Assembly: GCA_029004655.1 (NCBI GenBank)
Contig: JAQVYP010000036.1
Location: 1 to 12,220 of the forward strand
DNA from: Oscillospiraceae bacterium
GTDB lineage: Bacteria; Bacillota; Clostridia; Oscillospirales; Acutalibacteraceae
Direction: 5' to 3'
DNA length: 12,220 nt
Both the position numbers and the translations under genes were made by a program. Each line of letters starts with the position of its first letter. The first letter of the stretch is position 1. Below, one piece after another: positions 1 to 7,226 of the stretch. The notes under the pieces were generated by a model that saw nothing but the letters and a program-made list of their open reading frames with translations, was not told the origin of the DNA and made no database searches.

Positions 1-14
1 CTAACAGGAGATCG

Positions 15-69
15 ACGATGTGGGATTTCTCCGTTCGGGCTTCGCCCTCTCTCCGTAATCCCACATCGT
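15..69 (+). repeat. Perfect 13-bp inverted repeat / structured hairpin
   Basis: ACGATGTGGGATT (15-27) is the exact reverse complement of AATCCCACATCGT (57-69). The 29-nt loop holds an inner hairpin GGGC-TTC-GCCC (37-47), flanked by two CTCCG copies (29-33 and 51-55). TTTTA follows the right arm (69-73), so on the + strand it could be an intrinsic terminator of a gene left of the window. The loop is large for a terminator, however, and the segment is GC-richer than everything to its right. An alternative is the structured end of an inserted element. No gene is seen in bases 1-145. Confidence 0.75.
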
Positions 70-98
70 TTTACTATAAGTCATTGCTGTTTTCAAAA

Positions 99-121
99 CT
101 ATTGCAACTTGCTATTGCAAT
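99..121. promoter_or_regulatory. Repeated CTATTGCAA / palindromic operator-like element
   Basis: CTATTGCAA occurs twice (99-107 and 112-120), 13 bp apart start to start. The same bases form an inverted repeat, ATTGCAA (101-107) and TTGCAAT (115-121), with a 7-nt spacer. That geometry would suit a dimeric regulator, or a small RNA hairpin. It lies 25 bases upstream of the open part of the first gene. No convincing -35/-10 pair at normal spacing was found around it, so a regulatory role is only inferred. Confidence 0.25.
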
Positions 122-145
122 CTGCGCCCATTACTTTCAATAAAA

Positions 146-1825
146 TTGCTACAGGATTTCGGCAGTAGCTCTAACACAGAAAATGGATATATATTCGTTC
201 CCGACGGTAGCGGCGCACTTATTTCATTCGATAAACCAAAGAAAAATACTTCACCTTTTTTATCTCAGGTATATGGATTTGATAAATCTTTAGAAGTAAA
301 GAAACGCCCCGAACTTGTTTATAACAGCATGTTACCTGTTTTTGGAATGAAGGATAATGACGATGCTTTCCTTGCAATAATTGAAGATGGCGAAGCATTT
401 GCTTCAATTGGTGCTAACGCCTCAGGAATGCTGAGTGAGCGCGCCGAAGTTTTTCCCGTGTTCCAAACATTATCAAACCAGAACACTTCAATCGGCGCTA
501 TGGAAGGACAATCTAAATTTATTAGTGTTCAGGAAAAAATGTATCAAGGAAATATAAGAGTAAGATATGCTTTTCTGCAAAAAGATTCTTCAAATTATGT
601 GGAAATGGCAAAGTACTACCGAAACTATCTTATAAAGACAGAAGGCATTGAAAAATTAGAGAAAAAAGATAATTTGCCAATGAACCTTGAACTAATTGGT
701 TCCATAAATAAGGTACAATCTACTCTGGGTATTAAATATAACGGCATCGAACCGCTTACAACATTTAGTCAGGCTGAAGATATTTTAAATAATCTTATGG
801 AAAACGGAGTTTCTAATATTAATATTAAATATTCCGGCTGGTTTACAGGTGGCATTGAGCAAGAGTATGCCGGAAAATTTGGAGTAGAAAAATCACTTGG
901 CGGAGTAAATGGATTAAAAGCGCTGAATAAATTTGCAGAAAAAAATAATCTTTCACTATTTCCGGCTATCAACTATTTAACAACCCCTTCTAAGAGTAGC
1001 GGATATAGCAGATTATCAATGGCGGTAAAACAATTAGATCAAAATACAGCGAAATATTATAAATACGATTCAGTTTCGTTAATCGGATCAAGTTATAGAG
1101 AAATTTTAAGCCCAACATCGCTTAAAAAAGCTACGAATAAATTTATTGATGCCTACATCAAAACTGACATTAAGTCATTATGTATCAACGATTTTGGGAC
1201 AGAAGTTTTTGCTGATTACACAAAGAGTAACGTGTTTGACCGTCAGTCTGCAATTAACCTTTATCGTTCTTTATTATTAAATACAAAAGATAAAGTAGGC
1301 TCTGTTATGATCGGCGGTTCGTATGGCTTTGCTGCAAATGCCGCGGACATAATATTAAATGCACCAACGACAAGTAGTGGTTATCAAGTAACAGATAAAT
1401 CTGTTCCCTTTTATGCAATTGTTTATCACGGATATAAAGATTATTCAGCTGCACCATTAAATGAATCAGCTTCAATTAATGATGAAGTGTTAAATTACAT
1501 AGAACAAGGTGCATTGCCGTATTTTAAAATAATGAATGCAGATGGTTCTGCAACAAAAAATACTGAATACAACTATTTATGCTCAAATAGCTTTAGCATT
1601 TGGAAAGATCAAATTTCAAGTATATATAAGTCGATGGAAGAGGTGCTTTCACCTGTAAGAACACAAACAATTTCAAGTTATGATATTCTTTCTGATGATG
1701 TGTCAAAAATCACTTATGAAAACGGATATTATATTATTGTAAATTATTCTGATAAAGATTTTACTTATGATAATACAACTGTTGAATCAAAAGGTTATAA
1801 ACTTGTGGAAGGAGAAAGCAAATGA
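146..1825 (+). CDS. DUF5696-like protein, N-terminally truncated
   Basis: The product resembles the large DUF5696 proteins encoded beside sugar ABC permeases in Firmicutes; their biochemical role is not established. Family-like features are an early F-G-S-S...E-N-G-Y-I-F-V-P-D-G-S-G-A-L stretch and a C-terminal segment ending N-G-Y-Y-I-I-V-N-Y-S-D followed by G-Y-K-L-V. From memory, full-length members have an exported N-terminal region of a few hundred residues before the V-P-D-G-S-G-A motif; here that motif lies about 20 residues from the start. The frame is open only back to the TAA at 77-79. The 22 codons between that stop and the TTG at 146 do not look like the family. The TTG has no SD and there is no signal peptide. 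The 5' end is therefore probably lost, by insertion, deletion or a sequence junction, and the gene may be a remnant. The stop overlaps the next start (ATGA), so it is co-transcribed with the permease genes. Confidence 0.7.
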   Translation: MLQDFGSSSNTENGYIFVPDGSGALISFDKPKKNTSPFLSQVYGFDKSLEVKKRPELVYNSMLPVFGMKDNDDAFLAIIEDGEAFASIGANASGMLSERAEVFPVFQTLSNQNTSIGAMEGQSKFISVQEKMYQGNIRVRYAFLQKDSSNYVEMAKYYRNYLIKTEGIEKLEKKDNLPMNLELIGSINKVQSTLGIKYNGIEPLTTFSQAEDILNNLMENGVSNINIKYSGWFTGGIEQEYAGKFGVEKSLGGVNGLKALNKFAEKNNLSLFPAINYLTTPSKSSGYSRLSMAVKQLDQNTAKYYKYDSVSLIGSSYREILSPTSLKKATNKFIDAYIKTDIKSLCINDFGTEVFADYTKSNVFDRQSAINLYRSLLLNTKDKVGSVMIGGSYGFAANAADIILNAPTTSSGYQVTDKSVPFYAIVYHGYKDYSAAPLNESASINDEVLNYIEQGALPYFKIMNADGSATKNTEYNYLCSNSFSIWKDQISSIYKSMEEVLSPVRTQTISSYDILSDDVSKITYENGYYIIVNYSDKDFTYDNTTVESKGYKLVEGESK

Positions 1826-2736
1826 AAATGCCTTCTTTATTGAAAAAACCGTCATTGATGCAAAAGCGTTCAATGCAAGGCTATCTATATATTCTGCCAT
1901 GGATTATAGGTTTTTTGCTTTTCTTTATAACACCTATGATTCAAACTGCAATTTATAGTTTTAACAAGCTTGATAAAGTAACTTACGAAAAAACATGGAT
2001 GGGTTTAAAAAATTATATTCATGCGTTTCGTGCCGATGTAGATTTTCCGATAAAGTTAGTAAGCTCATTAAAGAGTTTGATAGACGTTGTACTTATACTG
2101 GTCTTTGCATATTTTGTTGCATTATTACTTAGAAAGCCGTTTAAAGGTGCAACAATTGTAAAAGCAATCTTCTTTTTAACGGTAATCCTTTCTTCTGATT
2201 TGTTTATGCAAATGCAAATGACATCTGGTAGCCTTAATGGTACACAAATGAACGCAACAATGCAGGAAACACAACAAATGCTTCCGGTACTGCAAACCGT
2301 TGATTTCAATAAATACTTTGCTGATTTTGGAATAGGTGGGAACTGGATTCAATATTTAAACGATTCTATAAGCAATATTTTTAATATTATGGTTCGTTCC
2401 GGCATTCAAATATTCATTTTCTTGGCAGCTCTTTATTCAATACCTGAATCTATGTATGAAGCAGCCGAAATAGAGGGCGCAACAGCATGGGAAATTTTTT
2501 GGATTATAACTTTCCCAATGACAGGACCAATGCTGTTGGTTAACGCAATTTATACAATAGTAGACTCATTTAGTTCCTCTTTAAATCAGGTTATAGTTTA
2601 TATTAATGATATTTCATTGCGCCAGAACGAAATTGGATATGCGTCTGCACTATCTTGGATATATTTCTTATGTATAGCAGTGATACTTGCAATCGTTTAT
2701 CTAATGGTACACAAAAAGATATTCTATCAGAATTAA
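1822..2736 (+). CDS. ABC sugar transporter permease, first subunit
   Basis: This is an integral membrane subunit of a binding-protein-dependent carbohydrate importer (MalF/UgpA type). About six hydrophobic segments are visible, at roughly residues 20-42, 80-103, 110-130, 186-206, 226-250 and 276-298. The cytoplasmic EAA loop, which contacts the ATPase, starts at E213 (E-A-A-E-I-E-G-A, then W-E-I-F-W-I-I-T-F-P). A long extracytoplasmic loop rich in Gln, Met and Thr (about residues 131-180) separates segments three and four. The length of 304 aa is normal. The start is the ATG at 1822, overlapping the previous stop as ATGA, with GGAAGGAG just upstream. A second ATG lies two codons later. The second permease follows directly. 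No ATPase gene is present, so a shared ATPase of the MsmX kind encoded elsewhere is likely (inference). Confidence 0.9.
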   Translation: MKMPSLLKKPSLMQKRSMQGYLYILPWIIGFLLFFITPMIQTAIYSFNKLDKVTYEKTWMGLKNYIHAFRADVDFPIKLVSSLKSLIDVVLILVFAYFVALLLRKPFKGATIVKAIFFLTVILSSDLFMQMQMTSGSLNGTQMNATMQETQQMLPVLQTVDFNKYFADFGIGGNWIQYLNDSISNIFNIMVRSGIQIFIFLAALYSIPESMYEAAEIEGATAWEIFWIITFPMTGPMLLVNAIYTIVDSFSSSLNQVIVYINDISLRQNEIGYASALSWIYFLCIAVILAIVYLMVHKKIFYQN

Positions 2737-2752
2737 TTGAATTCAAAATCTC

Positions 2753-2814
2753 AAGAAAGGTGGGACTTAGGTGTTGGCAGCAATTTGCGACATAAGAAAA
2801 TCGCTAATAGCTGT
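2753..2814 (+). promoter_or_regulatory. Distant Shine-Dalgarno plus hairpin before second permease
   Basis: AAGAAAGGTGGG (2753-2764) is the only strong SD near the second permease gene, but no in-frame start lies at normal distance. Between it and the ATG at 2815 is a hairpin made of CAGC (2778-2781) with GCTG (2810-2813), ATT (2783-2785) with AAT (2806-2808), and GCGA (2787-2790) with TCGC (2801-2804), with two single mismatches and a 10-nt loop. If folded, it leaves about 12 nt between SD and ATG. A competing reading is that the SD serves a GTG at 2771, out of frame, opening a 55-codon ORF to 2938 with no recognised product. Confidence 0.4.
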
Positions 2815-3834
2815 ATGCCGTTTAATATGCAGATTAAAAAAATCCCTCAAAATGGAGAAGATTTTCAAAACATATATTTTAATCCTAAATTTGTTCAAGC
2901 AAGGAAAAGCGGCAAAAAGCTTTTATCGAAGCTTTTAAGATTCGTATTTTTAGCAGGATTTTGTTTTGCTATTCTTTATCCAATTATTTTAATGGTATCA
3001 AAAGCTTTTATGCAAAGAATGGATGTTTTTGATAATACTGTTATTCTTATTCCTAAAACATTTACATTACAGAATTTTCAAATTGCCATATTGCAGCTCG
3101 ATTACTGGAAGAGCCTGACACATACACTATTTCTTTCAACAATGATAATGGTTCTTGAAACGGCTTCATGCCTTTTGGTGGGATATGGATTTGCAAGATT
3201 CAACTTTAAATTAAGAGGATTATGTATGGCTTTGGTGGTGTTCACTATCATTGTACCACCTCAGTTGATACTTTCTTCCATGTATGTTCAGTTTAAAATG
3301 TTTGATCCTCTTGGTCTTATTTCGCTATTCGGTGGTAAGCCTATTAGTTTAATAGATACTTATTGGCCATTTGCAATGCTTGCATCTACGGCAATGGCTA
3401 CTAAAAATGGATTATTTATATTAATATTTACTCAGTTTTTCAGAAATATGCCTAAGGAATTTCAGGAAGCAGCATTTATTGATGGAGCATCTTCGTTCCA
3501 AACTTTTAGAAAAATTATGCTTCCAAATGCCAAAACCGCTATTGTAACAGTAGCTTTGTTTGGATTTTTGTGGCAGTATAACGACCTTAATTATACTTCA
3601 ATGTTTTTAAGAAGTAAGGAAGTATTTTCTAACACGTTTTATCGTCTTTCAACTTTCACTACACAAGTTTATGATATGCTCGGTACTAACCAATATGATA
3701 TGACTCTTGACATGTATTATCCGGTTATACGAAGCACAGGTGTTTTACTGATTTTGTTGCCGTTAATATTACTTTTTTTAGTAGCACAACGTCAATTTGT
3801 AGAAAGCATTGAACGTGTTGGTATTGTAGGCTAA
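2815..3834 (+). CDS. ABC sugar transporter permease, second subunit
   Basis: This is the partner membrane subunit of the carbohydrate importer (MalG/UgpE type). The first hydrophobic segment is R-F-V-F-L-A-G-F-C-F-A-I-L-Y-P-I-I-L. The EAA loop begins at E218 counted from this start (E-A-A-F-I-D-G-A, followed by F-R-K-I-M-L-P). The end has a last hydrophobic segment and F-V-E-S-I-E-R-V. The start is uncertain. The frame opens immediately after the first permease's TAA, with TTG at 2737, TTG at 2785 and ATG at 2815 and 2827 as candidates, none with an adjacent SD. ATG 2815 was chosen because a hairpin would place the upstream SD about 12 nt away and because it gives 339 aa, normal for this type. 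Using TTG 2737 gives 365 aa with an N-terminus that does not look permease-like. A small frameshift in the N-terminal region cannot be excluded. Confidence 0.85.
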   Translation: MPFNMQIKKIPQNGEDFQNIYFNPKFVQARKSGKKLLSKLLRFVFLAGFCFAILYPIILMVSKAFMQRMDVFDNTVILIPKTFTLQNFQIAILQLDYWKSLTHTLFLSTMIMVLETASCLLVGYGFARFNFKLRGLCMALVVFTIIVPPQLILSSMYVQFKMFDPLGLISLFGGKPISLIDTYWPFAMLASTAMATKNGLFILIFTQFFRNMPKEFQEAAFIDGASSFQTFRKIMLPNAKTAIVTVALFGFLWQYNDLNYTSMFLRSKEVFSNTFYRLSTFTTQVYDMLGTNQYDMTLDMYYPVIRSTGVLLILLPLILLFLVAQRQFVESIERVGIVG

Positions 3835-3844
3835 TTAACTGATG

Positions 3845-3859
3845 TATTGCTTTGCAATA
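3845..3859 (+). repeat. Small perfect hairpin upstream of SD
   Basis: TATTGC (3845-3850) and GCAATA (3854-3859) form a 6-bp stem with a TTT loop, ending just before the SD of the next gene (AAGGAGG, 3861-3867). There is no T-tract, so it is not a terminator. It could be an mRNA stability or processing element, or chance. It fills most of the 37-base gap between the permease and the beta-helix gene. Confidence 0.35.
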
Positions 3860-3871
3860 TAAGGAGGAAAT

Positions 3872-5341
3872 ATGGACATTAAAATTTTCCGTGTAGAAGA
3901 CTTTGGGGCTGTTGGTGATGGTGTTACTGACGATGGAAAAGCAATAGCTACAGCAATTAGACAGGCTGTTAATTATGACTCTGATAAAAAGATTGTTGCT
4001 TTTCAAAAGGACAAAACGTATAGAGCCCAAAGTTTGCCTGAATGGCATGACAGTAATTATCTGTTTTTTGCAGACGGTGCCAAAAACCTTACTATTTGTG
4101 GCGAAAATACTAAGCTGTTGCTTAAGGTGCCGTTACGAGTACTTGGTTTCAAAAATTGCGAAAATGTTTTAGTTAGTGGATTTATTATTGATTATTCACC
4201 AAAGCCATATATCATTGGCACTGTTATTGATTTTAGCGTTGAAACAGGAATAATTGATTGCCAAACAAATCAAGAACTTGGGTTTGACGGAAATCATTTT
4301 GATGCTCCAAGACCATTTTTCAGTTTTCCTAATACAAGCAAAGCACGCTATCATTATTTTATTGATAGTTACGATAAGCTAAAAGAAAATGTTTATCGTA
4401 TGAATATTCGAGACACATTTCGTAACCGCATAACTTCAGTGAAAAATGGCGATGAATTTATACTTCCGTATGTTGGCGCAAGCCATATGGGAAGCGCAGC
4501 ATTTATGATTACACAAAGCAGTGAATACCATTTTGAAAATATTAGAATTTTAAGCTTGCCGGAATTTGGTTTTGATATAAGATACAACTTAGGAAAAGGG
4601 TATTTTAATAACATTGTTTTTAGACCAGATGAAAAATCAGGAATTGAATTAGTTTCCTGGCGAGATGGTTTCCACGTAAAGGACAATCTTGGAGTTATTC
4701 ACTGGACAAAATGCGACATAGGTCCACTGGGTGATGACGCTTTCAATTTATCTTGCGTGCAATTAGACGTGCAGTCAGTAAGTGAAGATAAAAAAACGCT
4801 ACATCTATTGCCTGCAGAATGCGGCAAGACACGAAGACTTTCTCCAGGCGATGAATTTTGCGCTTACAGTTTAAAAACTGGCAAAGAAATTGGTTTTGGA
4901 ACAATTGTTAAGGTGTTTGAGAGTGAAAATGATATTTGGTTTGAAATAAAAGAACCATTACCTTTAATTGAAGAGGGAAATCAAGTATCGTTTTACAAAT
5001 ATGGAAATGCCGGCTATATAATTGAAGATTGCCTTGTTGAAGGAACTGTAAGAGTCCGTGGACAGGGCACATTTATTAATGACAGATTCGATGTGTTTTG
5101 GGTACGCGTTGAAAATGAATCCTATGTTGAAGGTCCAATTCCTAAAGATGTGTTATTTAAAAATTGCACTTTTACCACGCCTTATGATGATCCTGATGCA
5201 AACATATTTTGTGTAAGTACCCAACGTGACGGACACTTAAGAGATTGCGAATATAAATGTAAAAACATTGTGATGGAAAATTGCAATTTTGAAAAAGGAA
5301 AAATTCAAATCGATGAAGGTAATGAATTTATACGCAGATAA
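3872..5341 (+). CDS. Right-handed beta-helix glycosidase-like protein, no signal peptide
   Basis: A 489-aa parallel beta-helix protein of the pectate-lyase/GH28 fold. It opens with F-R-V-E-D-F-G-A-V-G-D-G-V-T-D-D, the N-terminal cap motif common in such enzymes. W-R-D-G-F-H (D265) followed 23 residues later by G-D-D-A-F-N (D288, D289) mirrors the D...DD catalytic arrangement of GH28 (N-T-D-G...G-D-D) and GH110. After the DD, an insert of about 85 residues (P-G-D-E-F, then two short beta-like stretches) precedes C-L-V-E-G-T-V-R-V-R-G, resembling the barrel insertion of GH110. The GH28 motifs GHG and RIK are not seen. An inverting glycoside hydrolase is inferred; the substrate is unknown. The start is firm: AAGGAGG 4 nt upstream, and an in-frame TAA at 3860-3862. 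There is no signal peptide, so it probably acts in the cytosol. The next gene encodes a clear paralog. Confidence 0.8.
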   Translation: MDIKIFRVEDFGAVGDGVTDDGKAIATAIRQAVNYDSDKKIVAFQKDKTYRAQSLPEWHDSNYLFFADGAKNLTICGENTKLLLKVPLRVLGFKNCENVLVSGFIIDYSPKPYIIGTVIDFSVETGIIDCQTNQELGFDGNHFDAPRPFFSFPNTSKARYHYFIDSYDKLKENVYRMNIRDTFRNRITSVKNGDEFILPYVGASHMGSAAFMITQSSEYHFENIRILSLPEFGFDIRYNLGKGYFNNIVFRPDEKSGIELVSWRDGFHVKDNLGVIHWTKCDIGPLGDDAFNLSCVQLDVQSVSEDKKTLHLLPAECGKTRRLSPGDEFCAYSLKTGKEIGFGTIVKVFESENDIWFEIKEPLPLIEEGNQVSFYKYGNAGYIIEDCLVEGTVRVRGQGTFINDRFDVFWVRVENESYVEGPIPKDVLFKNCTFTTPYDDPDANIFCVSTQRDGHLRDCEYKCKNIVMENCNFEKGKIQIDEGNEFIRR

Positions 5342-5353
5342 AATATCTTTAGT

Positions 5354-5408
5354 AAGAAAGGTGGGTAAGTGAAACATTTATATTAAATAATAGTTTCACT
5401 AAATTAGA
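5354..5408 (+). promoter_or_regulatory. Distant Shine-Dalgarno bridged by hairpin
   Basis: AAGAAAGGTGGG (5354-5365) is 43 nt before the only plausible start (ATG 5409). Between them AGTGAAAC (5368-5375) pairs perfectly with GTTTCACT (5393-5400), and inside the loop ATTTA (5376-5380) pairs with TAAAT (5384-5388). Folding leaves 2 nt on the SD side and 8 nt on the ATG side, an effective spacing of about 10 nt. An in-frame TAA at 5400-5402 excludes an earlier start. A competing reading is a five-codon leader, GTG 5369 to TAA 5386, starting 3 nt after the SD. Confidence 0.5.
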
Positions 5409-7142
5409 ATGGAAAATTTTAAAACTATAAAAAAAATTATTTCAATAGGAATGGTAAGTTTAATGATTTTCACTTGTTCGGCATGTAGTAAAAAACCTGG
5501 AGGTGAAGATATATCTTCATCTGGATTTTCATCAATTGATGAAGCATATTCCTCTGATTTACTTGGCTTAGAAGATGTAAGCAGTGAAGAAGTGGCTCTA
5601 TCTTCAAATAATACTTCAAGCGTTGCTTCGCAGAGCAAGCCTTCGGGCGGCAAAAATCAAACAACCACAAAAGGCACAAAGGTATTTAAGGTTGAAGATT
5701 ACGGAGCTGTAGGTGACGGTTCAACCAATGATGGTACAGCCATTTCTAAAGCAATAGTAGCTGCTTGCGCTGATACAAGCGAAAATAAAATTGTTCAATT
5801 TGCTGCAAACAAATCATACAGAATAACAAGTGTTCCTTCTGCAAACAGTTATAATCGTTTGTTCTGTCTTGAGTATGCGGACAATGTACATATTAATGGT
5901 AGCAACACTAAATTATTATTAAAGGCTCCAGTAAGAGTCGGCACTTTCTCAAATACTAATAATTGCAGCTTTTCGGGTTTTGTAATTGATTATTCACCAA
6001 AACCATTTTTTATTGGTACAGTAACTGCAATTGGCAGCAATTATATTGATTTTGATACAGCAGAAAATATTTCAATACCAAGCGGCTGGAGCGCTCCATC
6101 AACATTCTTTGCGTTCCGTAATAAGCCTAATGAAAGACTTCATTTCAATTCAACAGGTTATACATCACTTGGAAACAAAAAACTAAGATTTAATATGGCA
6201 TCTGTCAGCACAGGCAAGCCAGGAAATGCTGTAATAGGTGAAGAATTTGTATTGCCAATGCCTGGTTATTCACATGGTGATGGCGGTGGCGGTGCATTCT
6301 CTATTAACAAAAGTAGTAACTTTGCAATGTCTAACGTAAGAATTTTAAGCTTGCCTGAATTTGGCTTTGATATTCGTTGCAACGAAGGCAAATTAAGCTT
6401 TGACAATGTTGATTTTAGACAATTGGATAACATAAATTTGGTTTGCTGGCGTGATGGGTTCCACGTAAAGGATAACAGTGCTCCTATAACATGGACAAAT
6501 TGTGATATTGGTCCTATTGGTGACGATGCGTTCAACATTTCTTCTGTTGCTATGAAGGTAACATCAATAAATAATAGTAAAGATATCTTTGACCTTGAGC
6601 CTATGGAAGGTGTTGGCGTATATTCTGCAAGACCAGCCCTTAAAGCGGGGGATGAATTTGTAGCATACGATAACTTTACCGGTGAATTAATTGGTGAAGG
6701 CAAAATTGAAACCGTACTTAATAATCAGGTAGTAGCATTTAAGAGTAATGTTAGTTTAGCTAAAGCAAAAACAGGAATGTATATTTGTTTCTATAGTTAC
6801 GCTAACCCGAATTTCTTAGTAAAAGATTGTAATATTGAAGGTACAGTACGCGCAAGAAGTATGGGTACATTTGAAAATTGTACATTCAATATTTATTGGT
6901 TAAAGGTTGAAAATGAAACATATTTTGAAGGCCCAATACCAAAGAATCTAACATTTAAAAACTGTTTATTTAAATCCTTGTCAGGTAGAACCAAGAATAT
7001 TGTGACAATTGGTACACGTTATAAAAACAATCCGAATTTGCCGGCAGAGTACAAATGTAAAAACATTGTTTTTGAATCGTGTACTTGGGAAAATGGAACA
7101 ACATATTCTGTTGAAACGGGCAACCAGGTAATTGTAAGATAA
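5409..7142 (+). CDS. Beta-helix glycosidase-like lipoprotein
   Basis: A 577-aa paralog of the preceding protein, probably anchored on the outer face of the membrane. Residues 1-26 form a lipoprotein signal: K-T-I-K-K, a short hydrophobic core, then T-C-S-A-C with C26 the likely lipidated Cys (C23 possible). A Ser/Glu/Asp-rich spacer runs to about residue 93. The helix then opens with F-K-V-E-D-Y-G-A-V-G-D-G. Shared motifs with the paralog are D-Y-S-P-K-P, I-L-S-L-P-E-F-G-F-D-I-R, W-R-D-G-F-H-V-K-D-N (D349) and G-D-D-A-F-N (D372, D373). The 23-residue D-to-DD spacing is identical, so the putative GH28/GH110-like triad is kept. The region after the DD has a barrel-like insert, then I-E-G-T-V-R-A-R and E-G-P-I-P-K-N-L. 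An inverting exo- or endo-glycosidase is inferred; no substrate is assignable. No SD lies directly upstream; translation may use the hairpin-bridged site. Confidence 0.82.
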   Translation: MENFKTIKKIISIGMVSLMIFTCSACSKKPGGEDISSSGFSSIDEAYSSDLLGLEDVSSEEVALSSNNTSSVASQSKPSGGKNQTTTKGTKVFKVEDYGAVGDGSTNDGTAISKAIVAACADTSENKIVQFAANKSYRITSVPSANSYNRLFCLEYADNVHINGSNTKLLLKAPVRVGTFSNTNNCSFSGFVIDYSPKPFFIGTVTAIGSNYIDFDTAENISIPSGWSAPSTFFAFRNKPNERLHFNSTGYTSLGNKKLRFNMASVSTGKPGNAVIGEEFVLPMPGYSHGDGGGGAFSINKSSNFAMSNVRILSLPEFGFDIRCNEGKLSFDNVDFRQLDNINLVCWRDGFHVKDNSAPITWTNCDIGPIGDDAFNISSVAMKVTSINNSKDIFDLEPMEGVGVYSARPALKAGDEFVAYDNFTGELIGEGKIETVLNNQVVAFKSNVSLAKAKTGMYICFYSYANPNFLVKDCNIEGTVRARSMGTFENCTFNIYWLKVENETYFEGPIPKNLTFKNCLFKSLSGRTKNIVTIGTRYKNNPNLPAEYKCKNIVFESCTWENGTTYSVETGNQVIVR

Positions 7143-7175
7143 ATAATAACTCAAGATAAATCTAAATGGCATACA

Positions 7176-7200
7176 ATTTACTTGTGCTATTAAGTGAAAT
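7176..7200 (+). repeat. Intergenic hairpin with one-base bulge
   Basis: ATTTACTT (7176-7183) pairs with AAGT (7192-7195) and AAAT (7197-7200), with G7196 bulged and an 8-nt loop. It sits in the 84-base gap after the lipoprotein gene, just upstream of the SD AGAGGAG (7211-7217). It is weak and AT-rich with no T-tract. Its role is unknown and it may be fortuitous. Confidence 0.25.
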
Positions 7201-7226
7201 AAAAATCATTAGAGGAGAAATATACT

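Noticed and set aside
115..146. Possible promoter with TTGCAA as -35 and TAAAAT as -10
   Set aside because: The spacing is about 20 bp, too long, and the -35 match lies within a repeat; no better pair was found.
1767..1958. 63-codon ORF on the + strand spanning the DUF5696/permease junction
   Set aside because: It is out of frame with both genes and looks like a frame-shifted reading of their coding sequence.
3835..3871. Terminator between the permease and the first beta-helix gene
   Set aside because: The 6-bp hairpin has no T-tract and is followed at once by an SD, so read-through is expected.
5631..5647. Local GCAAGCCTTCGGGC-like GC-rich patch resembling part of the hairpin loop at the window start
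   Set aside because: It is in the linker coding sequence of the lipoprotein; the similarity is short and has no matching stem.
6266..6703. 145-codon ORF on the - strand
   Set aside because: It lies wholly inside the lipoprotein gene, its translation is Ser/Pro/Leu-rich with no family resemblance, and the opposite strand codes for conserved motifs.
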